From NCBI GenBank assembly GCA_050289485.1, contig JBNKFV010000015.1:1-64000 (forward strand): a stretch of DNA of 64,000 bases. Direction: 5' to 3'. A model generated the notes under the pieces. That model saw only the letters and a list, made by a program, of their open reading frames with translations, searched no databases and was not told the DNA's origin. The translations under genes were made by a program, and so were the position numbers. Numbering within the stretch: position 1 is the stretch's first letter; each line of letters begins with the position of its first letter. Shown one piece after another: positions 6,920-15,106 of the stretch. This DNA comes from JBNKFV01 sp050289485. GTDB taxonomy: Bacteria; Pseudomonadota; Gammaproteobacteria; Pseudomonadales; Cellvibrionaceae.

Positions 6920-9480
6920 TAATCGCCCCAAAACGTAGTAACCAGCTGCTGCGGGTCAATACGGTGGTCAAAATGCTTGTCGCTGACAATATTGTTAAAT
7001 GCCGATAGCAAGGTTTCGAGCTTTTCCATCAGGGTTTTGAGTTCTTCGCGCTCGCTGCCTTGGGTTTCCAGCAGGCTGCTCAGACGTGACAGGCGCAGGC
7101 TGGTTATGGCCTCAAGCAGAGCACGCTCTTCTTCGTCCAATTGCAGGCCGCGATCTTGTCGGGCTGGCAGTTTGGAAAAATGCTGTTGCAACTGTTCAAA
7201 CTGAAACAAGAGCGAGCGCGGGTTACTGGCGTCGAGCATCACCAGTTCCAGCCCCAAGTCGATACTCAAACGAGCGCGATGGCGGCGTCGATAGGTAATC
7301 AATACTTCCATCGAGGTCAGCATGGCGGTAAGCACCGTCATTTGGCTGCTACCCTGGGTTACCGGTGTGATCAGGGTTTTGATGGTGGCGATAATCTGCA
7401 TGGCCCGTTCAACGCGGCGGCCTAGTTCCATAAACCGCCAGCCTATGTCGCGCACCATGCTTTCCTGCATCAAACCTGAGAGCGCAATCAATGAGGTTAC
7501 CAGTGGATCAAGCGCTTCTTCTGGGGCTGAGGCAAGGCCATTGGCCAACGCGGTAGAAAGGTTGTCGAGAGCATCGCGCAGGTCGTTGGTCACCCGCAAG
7601 GTATCCGATGACAATAGTTCTTTGGCTTCGTCGGCGCAGTAGAGCAGGGAATTCAGCGTAGAGCGCACGCTACCCAGCCGACTGCCATCGGCAATAATGT
7701 GCATCAGCTCTTCTTCCGGCTTCATCAGTAGTTCGTCGCTGGCTTCCAGAAAACCGGGGCCGGTAGCGGTAATTTCCGTCACGGCACTAAACAGGATACG
7801 ACGCGACTGCAAACTGATGGCTTCTTCACCGTTAAGTAGCATAAACACGGTACGCAAGATGCGCAGCGAGGCTTCGGCCCGCTCAGCATAGCGTCCCATC
7901 CAATACAGGTTTTCAATCACGCGGCTGGGCAGGCTGATCAGCTGGCTGTCGGAGCCGGTGCGAGTGGGGTCGAGGCCGGGGTCTATATCGGCAGCACGTT
8001 CCGGTTCGGTGGCGGTTACCCAGGTGTCTTTACTGGGGCATCCAGACTGCATGCTGATGAATTGTTCCTGCGGCCGCAGACCAATACGGGTGAGGCCGCC
8101 GGGCATCACGGTATATGAGCCTTCCGACGCTACCGCAAAACTGCGCAAAATAGTGGGGCGCGGTTCGAGGTGTGTGCCGGTAAACGACGGAATATGGCTC
8201 TTCTCAACGCGTTCCTGCGCCACGAACTGAAAGCGGTCTTGCTTGATCCGGGCTTTGAGATCGTCGCGGGCCTGCTGGGTAAGCAGTTCCGGCCATACGC
8301 TGGGCTGGTTAACGCTGCGGTATATGGGCTTGATGATCAGTTGGTCAAAATGGCGGTTGATGTAGGCAAAGTCTTTGTCGTCAGCCGCCCAGTAGGTTTT
8401 GATGGATGCCATGCGCGGCTCGCGGCCTAGCAGGGTTTTGGCAATATCGGGCAGGTATTTTAATAAAATCGGGTTTTCCAACACACCAGAGCCAAGCGGG
8501 TTGGCGATGGCTACGCGTTTGGCCCGCACCACTTCGAGCAGGCCAGGTATGCCCAGGTGGGAATCGCTGCGCAGCTCCACCGGGTCGCAAAAGAGATCGT
8601 CGACCCGGCGTAGAATCACATCAACGCGGCTTAAACCACTGAGGGATTTCATCCACACATAGCCATTGCGTACTACCAGGTCGCCGCTTTGTACCAATGG
8701 GTAACCCAGATAGTTGGCCAGATGAGCATGTTCGAAATAGGTTTCGTTATGGGCGCCGGGGGTGAGTACCACAATACGTGGGATATCACTTGACGGTGCC
8801 AGCGACATTAACTTGAGGCGCAGGCGTTGGTAGTAATTGGCAATGCGGTGTACGTGGCTGTCGCGGAACAGGCTAGGGAAAATACGCGACATAACGGTGC
8901 GGTTTTCCAGCACATAACCAGCGCCACTGGGTGCTTGTGTACGATCAGACAATACACACATGTTGCCATCTGCGCCGCGCACCATATCAACCGCATGTAC
9001 GATGAGTTCATGTTCGCCGGGTAATTGCAGCCCCTGGCAAGCCCGCAGAAAACCTGCATGGCTGAACAACGCTTCTGGCGGCAGGGCCCGATGGCGTAGC
9101 AGGGTGCGGGGGCCGTAAAGGTCGCGCAACATCAGGTTGAACAGCTCGGCTCGTTCCAGCAGGCCGGCTTCAATCATGGCCCAGTCTTCACTGCCAATAA
9201 CCGAGGGTACCAGGTCGAGTTCCCAGCTACTGCCTTGGGTACCTGATTGATCGTAAATGTTATAGGTTGCACCATCATCGCGCAGAATGCGGCGGGCTTT
9301 TTCATGCCGTTCGCGCAGGGCAGCAGGGCCCAATTCTTCAAGGCTATTGATCAGGTAGCGCCACTCGGGTTTAACCTCGCCATTGCGGTACGCGTCTTCG
9401 ATCAGTCCGTCGATATGAACCGATTCTAGCGTTTCTGTCGCCAAGGTCTGGGATTGAAGTTGCTGGGGGCTGCCTGACAC
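6919..9480 (-). CDS. Circularly permuted ATP-grasp / alpha-E fusion protein
   Basis: An 853-residue protein. The N-terminal about 500 residues match the circularly permuted ATP-grasp type 2 family, with family-like segments such as DRTQAPSGAGYVLENRT, VVLTPGAHNETYFEHAHLA and ANPLGSGVLENP. The C-terminal about 320 residues (from LPSRVIENLYWMGRYAERAE) match the alpha-E helical domain. Many genomes carry these as two adjacent genes; here they are one. Comparative genomics predicts that these enzymes make peptide bonds without ribosomes, or tag proteins, together with transglutaminase-like partners. No proteasome-like Anbu gene is visible here. Translation starts at GTG 9480. It heads a probable operon with the transglutaminase, binding protein and chemoreceptor genes. 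Confidence 0.9.
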   Translation of the reverse strand: MSGSPQQLQSQTLATETLESVHIDGLIEDAYRNGEVKPEWRYLINSLEELGPAALRERHEKARRILRDDGATYNIYDQSGTQGSSWELDLVPSVIGSEDWAMIEAGLLERAELFNLMLRDLYGPRTLLRHRALPPEALFSHAGFLRACQGLQLPGEHELIVHAVDMVRGADGNMCVLSDRTQAPSGAGYVLENRTVMSRIFPSLFRDSHVHRIANYYQRLRLKLMSLAPSSDIPRIVVLTPGAHNETYFEHAHLANYLGYPLVQSGDLVVRNGYVWMKSLSGLSRVDVILRRVDDLFCDPVELRSDSHLGIPGLLEVVRAKRVAIANPLGSGVLENPILLKYLPDIAKTLLGREPRMASIKTYWAADDKDFAYINRHFDQLIIKPIYRSVNQPSVWPELLTQQARDDLKARIKQDRFQFVAQERVEKSHIPSFTGTHLEPRPTILRSFAVASEGSYTVMPGGLTRIGLRPQEQFISMQSGCPSKDTWVTATEPERAADIDPGLDPTRTGSDSQLISLPSRVIENLYWMGRYAERAEASLRILRTVFMLLNGEEAISLQSRRILFSAVTEITATGPGFLEASDELLMKPEEELMHIIADGSRLGSVRSTLNSLLYCADEAKELLSSDTLRVTNDLRDALDNLSTALANGLASAPEEALDPLVTSLIALSGLMQESMVRDIGWRFMELGRRVERAMQIIATIKTLITPVTQGSSQMTVLTAMLTSMEVLITYRRRHRARLSIDLGLELVMLDASNPRSLLFQFEQLQQHFSKLPARQDRGLQLDEEERALLEAITSLRLSRLSSLLETQGSEREELKTLMEKLETLLSAFNNIVSDKHFDHRIDPQQLVTTFWGD

Positions 9481-9740
9481 CGTGCGCTACCTTATGGTTG
9501 TTGGCTAATGGCTTACTACTGCGGTTGCGGGCCACTGTGAACCGTTGGCTGTAGAACCGTTGAAAGTCAGCGATTTGAACTGCCGTATTATATACAGTTT
9601 AGAGGGAATGTTCGCCTTGGGTAGCGTATTTTATCGCGGCGCAGCATGCGTATTTCTTTTCTGCCTTGGGTGGGGTGGATGCACTGATGAAGCCTGTGTC
9701 ATCAGTAATTGAGTAGTGTAGATGGCGGGAGCTTGCTTGC

Positions 9741-10058
9741 TTATGGCGGGCAAAAAGTATCTTTCAATACCTTCAACACGCCCAGTACTGCGGCATTACT
9801 CACTTGGTAATAAATTGTTTGGGCTTCGCGTCGTGTGCTAACCAGCTCGGCTTTACGCAATGCCGCTAAATGTTGCGACAGGGCTGACTGCGACAGTGGT
9901 ACGTGTTCATTGAGTTCGGTGACAGAACGTTCACCATTGAGTAGTGAGCAAAGAATCATCAGCCGGTTTTCATTGGCCATAGCCTTGAGAAACTCAGTGG
10001 CATCTTTGGCACTGTCTGCCAGTTTTTCTAAATCATTAGGGGGTAAGATCTGGGGCAT
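9741..10058 (-). CDS. ArsR-family repressor with SqrR/BigR-type cysteine pair
   Basis: A small winged-helix regulator of 105 residues from the ATG at 10058 (alternative starts at 10082 and a TTG at 10097). The recognition helix is LSQSALSQHLAALRKAELV. In the 105-residue form it has exactly two cysteines, Cys37 in RLMILC and Cys103 in DTFCPP, 66 residues apart. The persulfide-sensing SqrR/BigR/YgaV group has the same positions, including the C-terminal CP ending. Those proteins release DNA when sulfane sulfur links the two cysteines. The family assignment is firm; sulfide sensing is inferred. No sulfide oxidation gene lies nearby. Confidence 0.85.
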   Translation of the reverse strand: MPQILPPNDLEKLADSAKDATEFLKAMANENRLMILCSLLNGERSVTELNEHVPLSQSALSQHLAALRKAELVSTRREAQTIYYQVSNAAVLGVLKVLKDTFCPP

Positions 10059-10209
10059 AAGCGTCGCGCAATTTATTCTCATAGGGCACAAGCCCAATGG
10101 TCTAAGGTAACAAAAAATTGAGTTAAGGCATAGGTGGGCCCGTTTGCCGATTCACACCGTGATGCAACTGGTGCAGAATGCACAGGCGACGGTCAATGGA
10201 GACGATCCT

Positions 10210-10593
10210 ATGTTAAAGCCTTACCCCCTGGCGGCTGCCTTCACACTGATGTTAGGTGTAGCCACCACCCAAGCCGATACACTCGAAGCTGCCTCAACAG
10301 CCATGTGTGAAAAGGTCAAACAATGTGCCCTTCAGCAAATGAATGCTGCCGGGCAAGATGTTGCTCCGCAAATGCGTGCGATGATTGAACAGTCTATCAA
10401 TACCATGTGTGACAACATGCAGTCGGAATTTCCTGCGCACACCAATCATCCACTGGCAGCCCCGGCTGCGGCCTGTATGCGCAGTATGGCTACCCTCAGT
10501 TGCGACCAACTGATTAACAACGAAAACGCCATGACCCCCGCTTGTACTGACTACCAAAAGCAGGTCAAGCAGTACGGTGTTGACGATGATTAA
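10210..10593 (+). CDS. Small cysteine-rich exported protein
   Basis: A 127-residue protein with an N-terminal signal peptide (MLKPYPLAAAFTLMLGVATT, cleavage near QA-D). Its six cysteines lie in an alpha-helical mature part (MCEKVKQC, TMCDNM, ACMRSMATLSC, PAC), suggesting three disulfides in the periplasm. The ATG at 10210 is chosen because GGAGA lies about 8 nt upstream and it gives a proper signal peptide. I do not recognise the family. It stands alone between a divergent ArsR gene and hemN and ends directly in a terminator. Confidence 0.7.
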   Translation: MLKPYPLAAAFTLMLGVATTQADTLEAASTAMCEKVKQCALQQMNAAGQDVAPQMRAMIEQSINTMCDNMQSEFPAHTNHPLAAPAAACMRSMATLSCDQLINNENAMTPACTDYQKQVKQYGVDDD

Positions 10594-10620
10594 CCCAGCA
10601 ACAATTATTGTTGGGTTAAT
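10590..10620 (+). terminator. Hairpin at the end of the Cys-rich gene
   Basis: The stem TTAACCCAgCAACAAT pairs with ATTGTTGGGTTAA, starting at the stop codon itself. The arms resemble the TTAACCCG..CGGGTTAA hairpins found at about 38.57 and 62.93 kb, so it may be a diverged member of that repeat family rather than a plain terminator. It lacks a strong T run. Confidence 0.6.
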
Positions 10621-10667
10621 AGTAGTGACAGGCCAGAGTAGTCTAGCGCGCTAATCCCACTGTTTAG

Positions 10668-10681
10668 TTGACTCGCATCAA
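10668..10681 (+). promoter_or_regulatory. Anr/Fnr box upstream of hemN
   Basis: The sequence TTGACTCGCATCAA differs from the consensus TTGAT-N4-ATCAA at one position. It lies 70 nt before the hemN start. Anr/Fnr activation of hemN under low oxygen is well established in pseudomonads and enterics, so this is a plausible activator site. The transcription start is not known. Confidence 0.65.
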
Positions 10682-10683
10682 CA

Positions 10684-10737
10684 CCGCGTAAATTGAGAGT
10701 ACTTACAATGCTACTGTTACTACACTCAATTACGCGG
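10684..10737 (+). promoter_or_regulatory. Long inverted repeat in the hemN leader
   Basis: The arms CCGCGTAAATTGAGAGTA and TACACTCAATTACGCGG pair nearly completely across about 19 nt. The repeat lies between the Anr box and the hemN ATG at 10751, so it would form a strong hairpin in the 5' leader or act as an extended operator. There is no T run, so it is not a normal terminator. Confidence 0.6.
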
Positions 10738-10750
10738 ATTTTAGATTGCT

Positions 10751-12181
10751 ATGTCATTTGCCAACGTTGCCTCGGGTCTAACTACCTCGGGTAGAACTAC
10801 CTCAAAAGTTACCTGGGACCAGAACCTTATTCGGCGTTACGACTTGGCCGGGCCTAGGTATACGTCTTACCCCACCGCACCACAGTTTGTTGAGGGCTAT
10901 CCAGGTCGCGAGGTGGATGCGGCGATTGAACGCAGTAATTTGAGTGGCCGCCCGCTGTCGCTGTATTTTCATATCCCGTTTTGCGACACCATCTGTTACT
11001 ACTGTGGTTGCAACAAAATAGTAACGGCTAATCGCAGCCGGGCCAGGCCGTATCTTGATACCATGATCAAAGAACTGGAATTACGCGCAGCTCAGATTGA
11101 CCAAAGCAGGCCGGTTCATCAACTGCATTGGGGTGGTGGTACCCCCACCTATATCAGCGACGACGAAAAGCGTGAGCTGATGGCGGCAACCCGCCGCTAT
11201 TTTCATTTGTTGGACAATGACGAAGGCGAATATTCCATCGAAATTCATCCTGGCGGGTTAACGCCTGATACGTTGGGCGTGCTGCGAGAGATTGGCTTCA
11301 ACCGATTAAGCATGGGCGTGCAAGACTTTAATCCGCAGGTTCAGCAAGCGGTAAACCGGTTCAACAGTGTTGCAGAAGTAAGGGCTCTGTCTGAGCGCGC
11401 CAAGCAAGAAGGCTTTTTATCGCTGAGTATGGATTTGATTTACGGGCTGCCACACCAGACGGTAGAAACAGTAAACGCGACCTTGCAGCAGGTGATTGAC
11501 CTCGCACCAGAGCGCCTGTCGTTGTTTAATTATGCCCACTTGCCACATCTGTTTAAAAGCCAGCGCCAAATGGATGCCACCGCGCTACCAGAGCCACAGG
11601 AAAAACTTCGTATTCTGGAAATGGCGATTAACACGCTGCAAAACGCAGGTTATGTGTATATTGGTATGGACCATTTTGCCAAACCAGACGATGCCTTGGC
11701 TGTTGCACAAAGCAAAGGCGAATTGCAGCGAAATTTCCAAGGCTATGCAACCCATGGTGATTGTGACCTGTTTGCCTTTGGCGTGTCGTCAATCAGCTCT
11801 ATCGATAATATTTATGTACAGAATTACAAAGATATTCCTAGCTATACTCAGGCTATTGACAGCGGGCGCGCACCTACCTTTAAAGGCCTAACGCTCACCG
11901 AAGATGATCAGCTCCGCCAAGCAGTGATTAACCAGTTGATCTGCCATTTCGAACTTCAGTTTTCAGTATTTGATCACGCCTACGGCATTACCTTTACCCG
12001 TTACTTTGCCGATGCGCTTGCTGACTTGCAGCCCATGGTAGAGGAGGGGTTAATTGTGTGCCACGAAGATGGCTTTAATGTTTCTAATGCAGGCCGTCTG
12101 CTGATTCGTCGCGTTTGCATGGCATTTGATGCTTACCTTAAGACGCCCAAAGCAGATGTAAAATATTCTCGTATTCTTTGA
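10751..12181 (+). CDS. hemN: Oxygen-independent coproporphyrinogen III dehydrogenase
   Basis: A 476-residue radical SAM enzyme that decarboxylates coproporphyrinogen III to protoporphyrinogen IX without oxygen, in haem synthesis. The 4Fe-4S/SAM motif is in FHIPFCDTICYYCGCNK, with the extra cysteine typical of HemN. Further family motifs are LHWGGGTPTY, FNRLSMGVQDF and IYGLPHQT, and the C-terminal HemN domain is complete. Length matches the family (about 457), with an N-terminal extension rich in Ser and Thr. An Anr/Fnr-like box and a long hairpin precede it, and a palindromic terminator follows. Confidence 0.97.
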   Translation: MSFANVASGLTTSGRTTSKVTWDQNLIRRYDLAGPRYTSYPTAPQFVEGYPGREVDAAIERSNLSGRPLSLYFHIPFCDTICYYCGCNKIVTANRSRARPYLDTMIKELELRAAQIDQSRPVHQLHWGGGTPTYISDDEKRELMAATRRYFHLLDNDEGEYSIEIHPGGLTPDTLGVLREIGFNRLSMGVQDFNPQVQQAVNRFNSVAEVRALSERAKQEGFLSLSMDLIYGLPHQTVETVNATLQQVIDLAPERLSLFNYAHLPHLFKSQRQMDATALPEPQEKLRILEMAINTLQNAGYVYIGMDHFAKPDDALAVAQSKGELQRNFQGYATHGDCDLFAFGVSSISSIDNIYVQNYKDIPSYTQAIDSGRAPTFKGLTLTEDDQLRQAVINQLICHFELQFSVFDHAYGITFTRYFADALADLQPMVEEGLIVCHEDGFNVSNAGRLLIRRVCMAFDAYLKTPKADVKYSRIL

Positions 12182-12193
12182 GATTCATAGAAA

Positions 12194-12218
12194 GGCAGTG
12201 ATAATCACTGCCGTTTTA
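12194..12218. terminator. hemN terminator
   Basis: The stem GGCAGTGA/TCACTGCC with loop TAA is followed by GTTTTA, 12 nt past the hemN stop. A short T-rich tract on the other strand may also serve the convergent SIMPL gene. Confidence 0.75.
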
Positions 12219-12226
12219 TATTGTGG

Positions 12227-13000
12227 CTACGGCTTGGTAGCAATACTAAACTCGACTGAAATATCGGCTTGATAAAGTATTTCATCAAATGAAGACTCTG
12301 GCTGCGGCTGAAAGTTTTCGTCGTTACTTCTGATTTTACTGCTTCTTTGCGCGGTAACCATCACTTCTTCCAGTTGCATGGCGCCGCGTGTGGGTGTGTG
12401 ACGAATCGCCGCGTCACGAATGCCAATGGGCGTTAAAGTTAAATCCAGTGATTTTTCGTAAACGCTCTTTTGACGCTTGATGTCTTCCAGTGCTTTGGTT
12501 TTTACTTTTTCCTTGAATTCGGATTTCTTTGAATGCTCAAATTCGGTGCCAGCCAATTCAATATTTTCTGAACCGTCGGCAATAGCCGCGATGGTTTTTA
12601 ATTGGTTTTCATCGGTGATAGAAACAGAGACTCGATTGATCACCTTGTAACTCGACGGCTTTTTACCAAACCAGCCGTATTCAGGTGATGAAGAAAATTT
12701 TGAATTGTTAATCGCTTTAGCGTCGATTCCAGAGGCTACCAACTTTTTGATAATCTCAGTGCGTAGTTGCTGGTTGGCAGCAATGGATTGTGAGAGTTGT
12801 TTTTCGTCGGTGGTGATCACCAGGCTGATAATGGCCGTATCGGTATAGGCTTTTTCTTCTGCATGAGCGAACAGCATGACGGTTTTTTCACTGGGATACA
12901 GAAAGTTTCGCAATTCGTCGGGAGATCCTTTTAGCTCTGGCTGGGCAGACACAAAGGCAGGTAAAAAAGCCATGAACACGATGGCGACAGGTTTTAACAT
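12227..13000 (-). CDS. SIMPL (DUF541/YggE-like) periplasmic protein
   Basis: A 257-residue exported protein with a signal peptide of about 19 residues (ending FVSA-QPE). A SIMPL/DUF541 domain covers about residues 35-235. Characteristic features are the repeated beta-alpha pattern, the stretch QLRTEIIKKLVASGIDAKAI and a long predicted helix rich in Lys and Glu (about 155-185). The family forms ring-like periplasmic oligomers in some bacteria and is linked to oxidative stress in E. coli (YggE); its biochemical role is unclear. It is convergent with hemN and separate from its other neighbours. Confidence 0.75.
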   Translation of the reverse strand: MLKPVAIVFMAFLPAFVSAQPELKGSPDELRNFLYPSEKTVMLFAHAEEKAYTDTAIISLVITTDEKQLSQSIAANQQLRTEIIKKLVASGIDAKAINNSKFSSSPEYGWFGKKPSSYKVINRVSVSITDENQLKTIAAIADGSENIELAGTEFEHSKKSEFKEKVKTKALEDIKRQKSVYEKSLDLTLTPIGIRDAAIRHTPTRGAMQLEEVMVTAQRSSKIRSNDENFQPQPESSFDEILYQADISVEFSIATKP

Positions 13001-13128
13001 GGTTTGTTCTTCCGTGTTTTTTAATGGAAACTGGGTTGTTGGAATATTTTGGCCAGCAAACAGGAAAAAAGTTTCAGAAAGAATGTGTCGAGATGGGTAA
13101 TAAGGCTTGGAAGGCTCGCGCTGCTTTC

Positions 13129-13175
13129 GTATTACGGCCTGTATACACTAGTTTGACGTACACAGGTCGTAATAC
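13129..13175. other. Inverted repeat after the small exported protein gene
   Basis: Arms of 14 nt (GTATTACGGCCTGT and its near complement at 13162-13175, one mismatch) enclose 19 nt. The element lies just past the stop of the minus-strand gene at 13183. It could act as a terminator hairpin, but no T run follows. Confidence 0.45.
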
Positions 13176-13182
13176 CAGCCAA

Positions 13183-13557
13183 TTAAGGGTTGGCTTTTTT
13201 GTAAGCGCCAATTTGGCTGTTAAATTGGTTGGCTACATTTTCTTCCGCACTCACTGCCTGATTGTAGGTATCTACCAGCGCCTGGTGCTGTGCTGTTGCT
13301 GCCTTTGCTTGCTGTTTGTCTTCCAGTGTTGGAATTTCGGCAACGAGGCTTTCGATTTGTGCGCTCAAACAATTGCGGTAGTCTGCATTGGCAGTCTGAT
13401 ATTCACCAATTTGCTTTTTGGCCGCCAGCATTTCGTCCAGTGAGGCTTTACTGCCGTCAGGAATACTGGGTGTCGAAGGTTGTGGGCATTCTGCAGCCCA
13501 AGCCGTACTCATTGTTAAAGCTAGAGCGCCAATAGTGGCAGTTATTGTGCGGATCAT
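13183..13557 (-). CDS. Small exported helical protein
   Basis: A 124-residue protein with a clear signal peptide (about 1-21, ending AWA-AE). The mature part is mostly helical with two cysteines (Cys24 and one in YRNCLSAQIE), so one disulfide is possible. It ends in a Lys-rich tail. I do not recognise the family. A good Shine-Dalgarno sequence (GGAGGAG) precedes the ATG at 13557. It is a single gene in the same direction as the SIMPL gene but 180 nt away. Confidence 0.7.
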   Translation of the reverse strand: MIRTITATIGALALTMSTAWAAECPQPSTPSIPDGSKASLDEMLAAKKQIGEYQTANADYRNCLSAQIESLVAEIPTLEDKQQAKAATAQHQALVDTYNQAVSAEENVANQFNSQIGAYKKANP

Positions 13558-13689
13558 CGTCTCCTCCTAATGTTTGTCTAGCGACGAAGGTCGTAACACT
13601 AGCAGGCGCAACCGATCATGCCAAGGGCTGATAGCCGCCAATTGATGACTTGCATTTAGTTTTTTTGATTGGCTGTAATTGTTCATTTT

Positions 13690-13874
13690 TTGTTCAGTTG
13701 AGGGCGTGTATTATCGTGCGTTTTTGTGTGTCAGTCTTTTGTACCAGCGTTGCTTGCCATATGGCGGCAAACTTAGTGACAGAAGTGGCGCATACCGGTA
13801 AATACCATGGCCATACCGGCTTCGTCAGCAGCGGCAATCACTTCTTTGTCGCGCATAGAACCGGCTGGCTGAAA
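13690..13874 (-). pseudogene. Duplicated 3' fragment of purH
   Basis: This segment repeats the end of purH and its downstream flank. Bases 13773-13874 encode a near copy of the PurH C-terminus (SMRDKEVIAAADEAGMAMVF ending TGMRHFCH), against SMRDEEVIAAADEADMAMVF ending TGMRHFRH in the real gene. The non-coding flank also matches, from 13690 against 15107. The copy lacks the purH terminator hairpin that the other copy has at 15172-15209. Both copies have the same orientation and so form direct repeats flanking the lipoprotein gene at 14057. The 500-base stretch 13558-14056 has no other gene. Confidence 0.9.
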
Positions 13875-14056
13875 GGGGAGATAGCAAGGGGATAGGGGCT
13901 GCCTATTAGGCTTTTGTCGACTATTAACCCAGCTCAATCGCCTCGGTATCGACACGCAAGGCATTTTGTTATGTTTTTGTGATATTTTTGTGAGGAAATA
14001 GCGCGCTAGCTATGCCAGCATGGGAGCACACTGAAACATAATAATTTGGAGCCATT

Positions 14057-14968
14057 ATGCGTCGTCTCGTATTCCCTTCCCTATTTGCAGCATTCTTCGG
14101 CTTTATTCTTAGCGCCTGTGGTGGCGGTGGCGGCGGTGGCGGCTCACAATCCAATGACACGGGCGACGAAGTAGAGGTGTTTACCGGTGTATTTATCGAC
14201 GCCCCCGTCGAGGGCCTGGCTTATAGAACGGCAAGTCAGCAAGGGATGACAAACGCAAAAGGTGAGTTTTCCTACCAGCTTGGCGAAGAAGTAATATTCT
14301 CCATCGGTGCGCTTTCTCTACCAGCAGTTGTTGGCATGCCGGATATTAGCCCCTACGATATTTTCGCCACAGGCGAATTATACGATCCATCAGTTATTAA
14401 TCTCGCACGCTTACTACAAAGCCTGGACGTTGATGGTGACCCAAGCAATGGCATTGAAATATCGGCCTCTGCACACGACGCAATTACAGTTAGCTCCGTA
14501 GATTTTTCGAGCGAGAATTTTGACGCAGACATCAATAGTATGATGAGCAATGCAGGCTCGATTAATACACAATTGATTCCTTCTGAACTGGCCACAAACC
14601 ACTTATTTGATTCACTCGATATTAATGCTCAACAAACTTGTGGCAGTGACCATCCATTGGTCGGCACGAGCGTTGAATTTAACACCTATGCTCACGGTGT
14701 GAGAGGCAAGCTCACTATCACTGATAACTGTACACTCACCGTAAGTGATTTTTACTATGACGGCGGCGGGCCAGCCGTCGCCTTTTACTCCGGTACAAAT
14801 GGCAACTATGCCTCTGGTTCTATAATATCGAACAACATTAACGGCCATGTATATGGAGGTGAGACTCTCACTCTAACTCTTCCTAGAGGTGTCACCCTGG
14901 ATAGCTTCAACGGAGTCGCCGTTTGGTGTTTTGAATTCAACGCAAATTTTGGTGAGGCTGTGTTTTAA
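14057..14968 (+). CDS. Lipoprotein with polyglycine linker and C-terminal DM13 domain
   Basis: A 303-residue lipoprotein. The signal peptide ends in lipobox LSAC (Cys21), followed by eight glycines as a flexible tether. Residues about 40-140 form a domain common in gammaproteobacterial surface lipoproteins (VFIDAPVEGLAYRTASQQG, then NLARLLQSLDVDGDPSNGI). Residues about 198-303 match the DM13 domain, with HGVRGKLTITDNCTL, YYDGGGPAVAFY and a terminal VAVWCFEFNANFG. DM13 is predicted to be a redox or electron-transfer domain that uses its conserved cysteine. TTTGGAG precedes the ATG. The gene sits between direct repeats of the purH 3' end, so it probably arrived by duplication or insertion. The specific role is unknown. 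Confidence 0.82.
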   Translation: MRRLVFPSLFAAFFGFILSACGGGGGGGGSQSNDTGDEVEVFTGVFIDAPVEGLAYRTASQQGMTNAKGEFSYQLGEEVIFSIGALSLPAVVGMPDISPYDIFATGELYDPSVINLARLLQSLDVDGDPSNGIEISASAHDAITVSSVDFSSENFDADINSMMSNAGSINTQLIPSELATNHLFDSLDINAQQTCGSDHPLVGTSVEFNTYAHGVRGKLTITDNCTLTVSDFYYDGGGPAVAFYSGTNGNYASGSIISNNINGHVYGGETLTLTLPRGVTLDSFNGVAVWCFEFNANFGEAVF

Positions 14969-14995
14969 AGTCAGTGAAACCAGGGATGGTTCAAT

Positions 14996-15034
14996 TTGGG
15001 TTGGTAGCTTGGGTTGGTAACTTGGGTTGGTAAC
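14996..15034. repeat. Three tandem 13-bp repeats
   Basis: The unit TTGGGTTGGTARC occurs three times in a row (R is G in the first copy, A in the others), starting 28 nt after the DM13 lipoprotein stop. Function is unknown; replication slippage is the simplest origin. Confidence 0.9.
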
Positions 15035-15106
15035 AATGGAACGTTCATCAGTATCCGTAACGCTCGCTTCAAAAAAACATAAATAAATATAAGGCCGGAC
15101 CATTTT

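Noticed and set aside
10590..10620. Firm membership of the terminator hairpin in the dispersed two-hairpin repeat family
   Set aside because: Only the TTAACCC arms are shared. The GC-rich companion hairpin is missing and similarity is short, so it is listed as a terminator and only mentioned as a possible relative.
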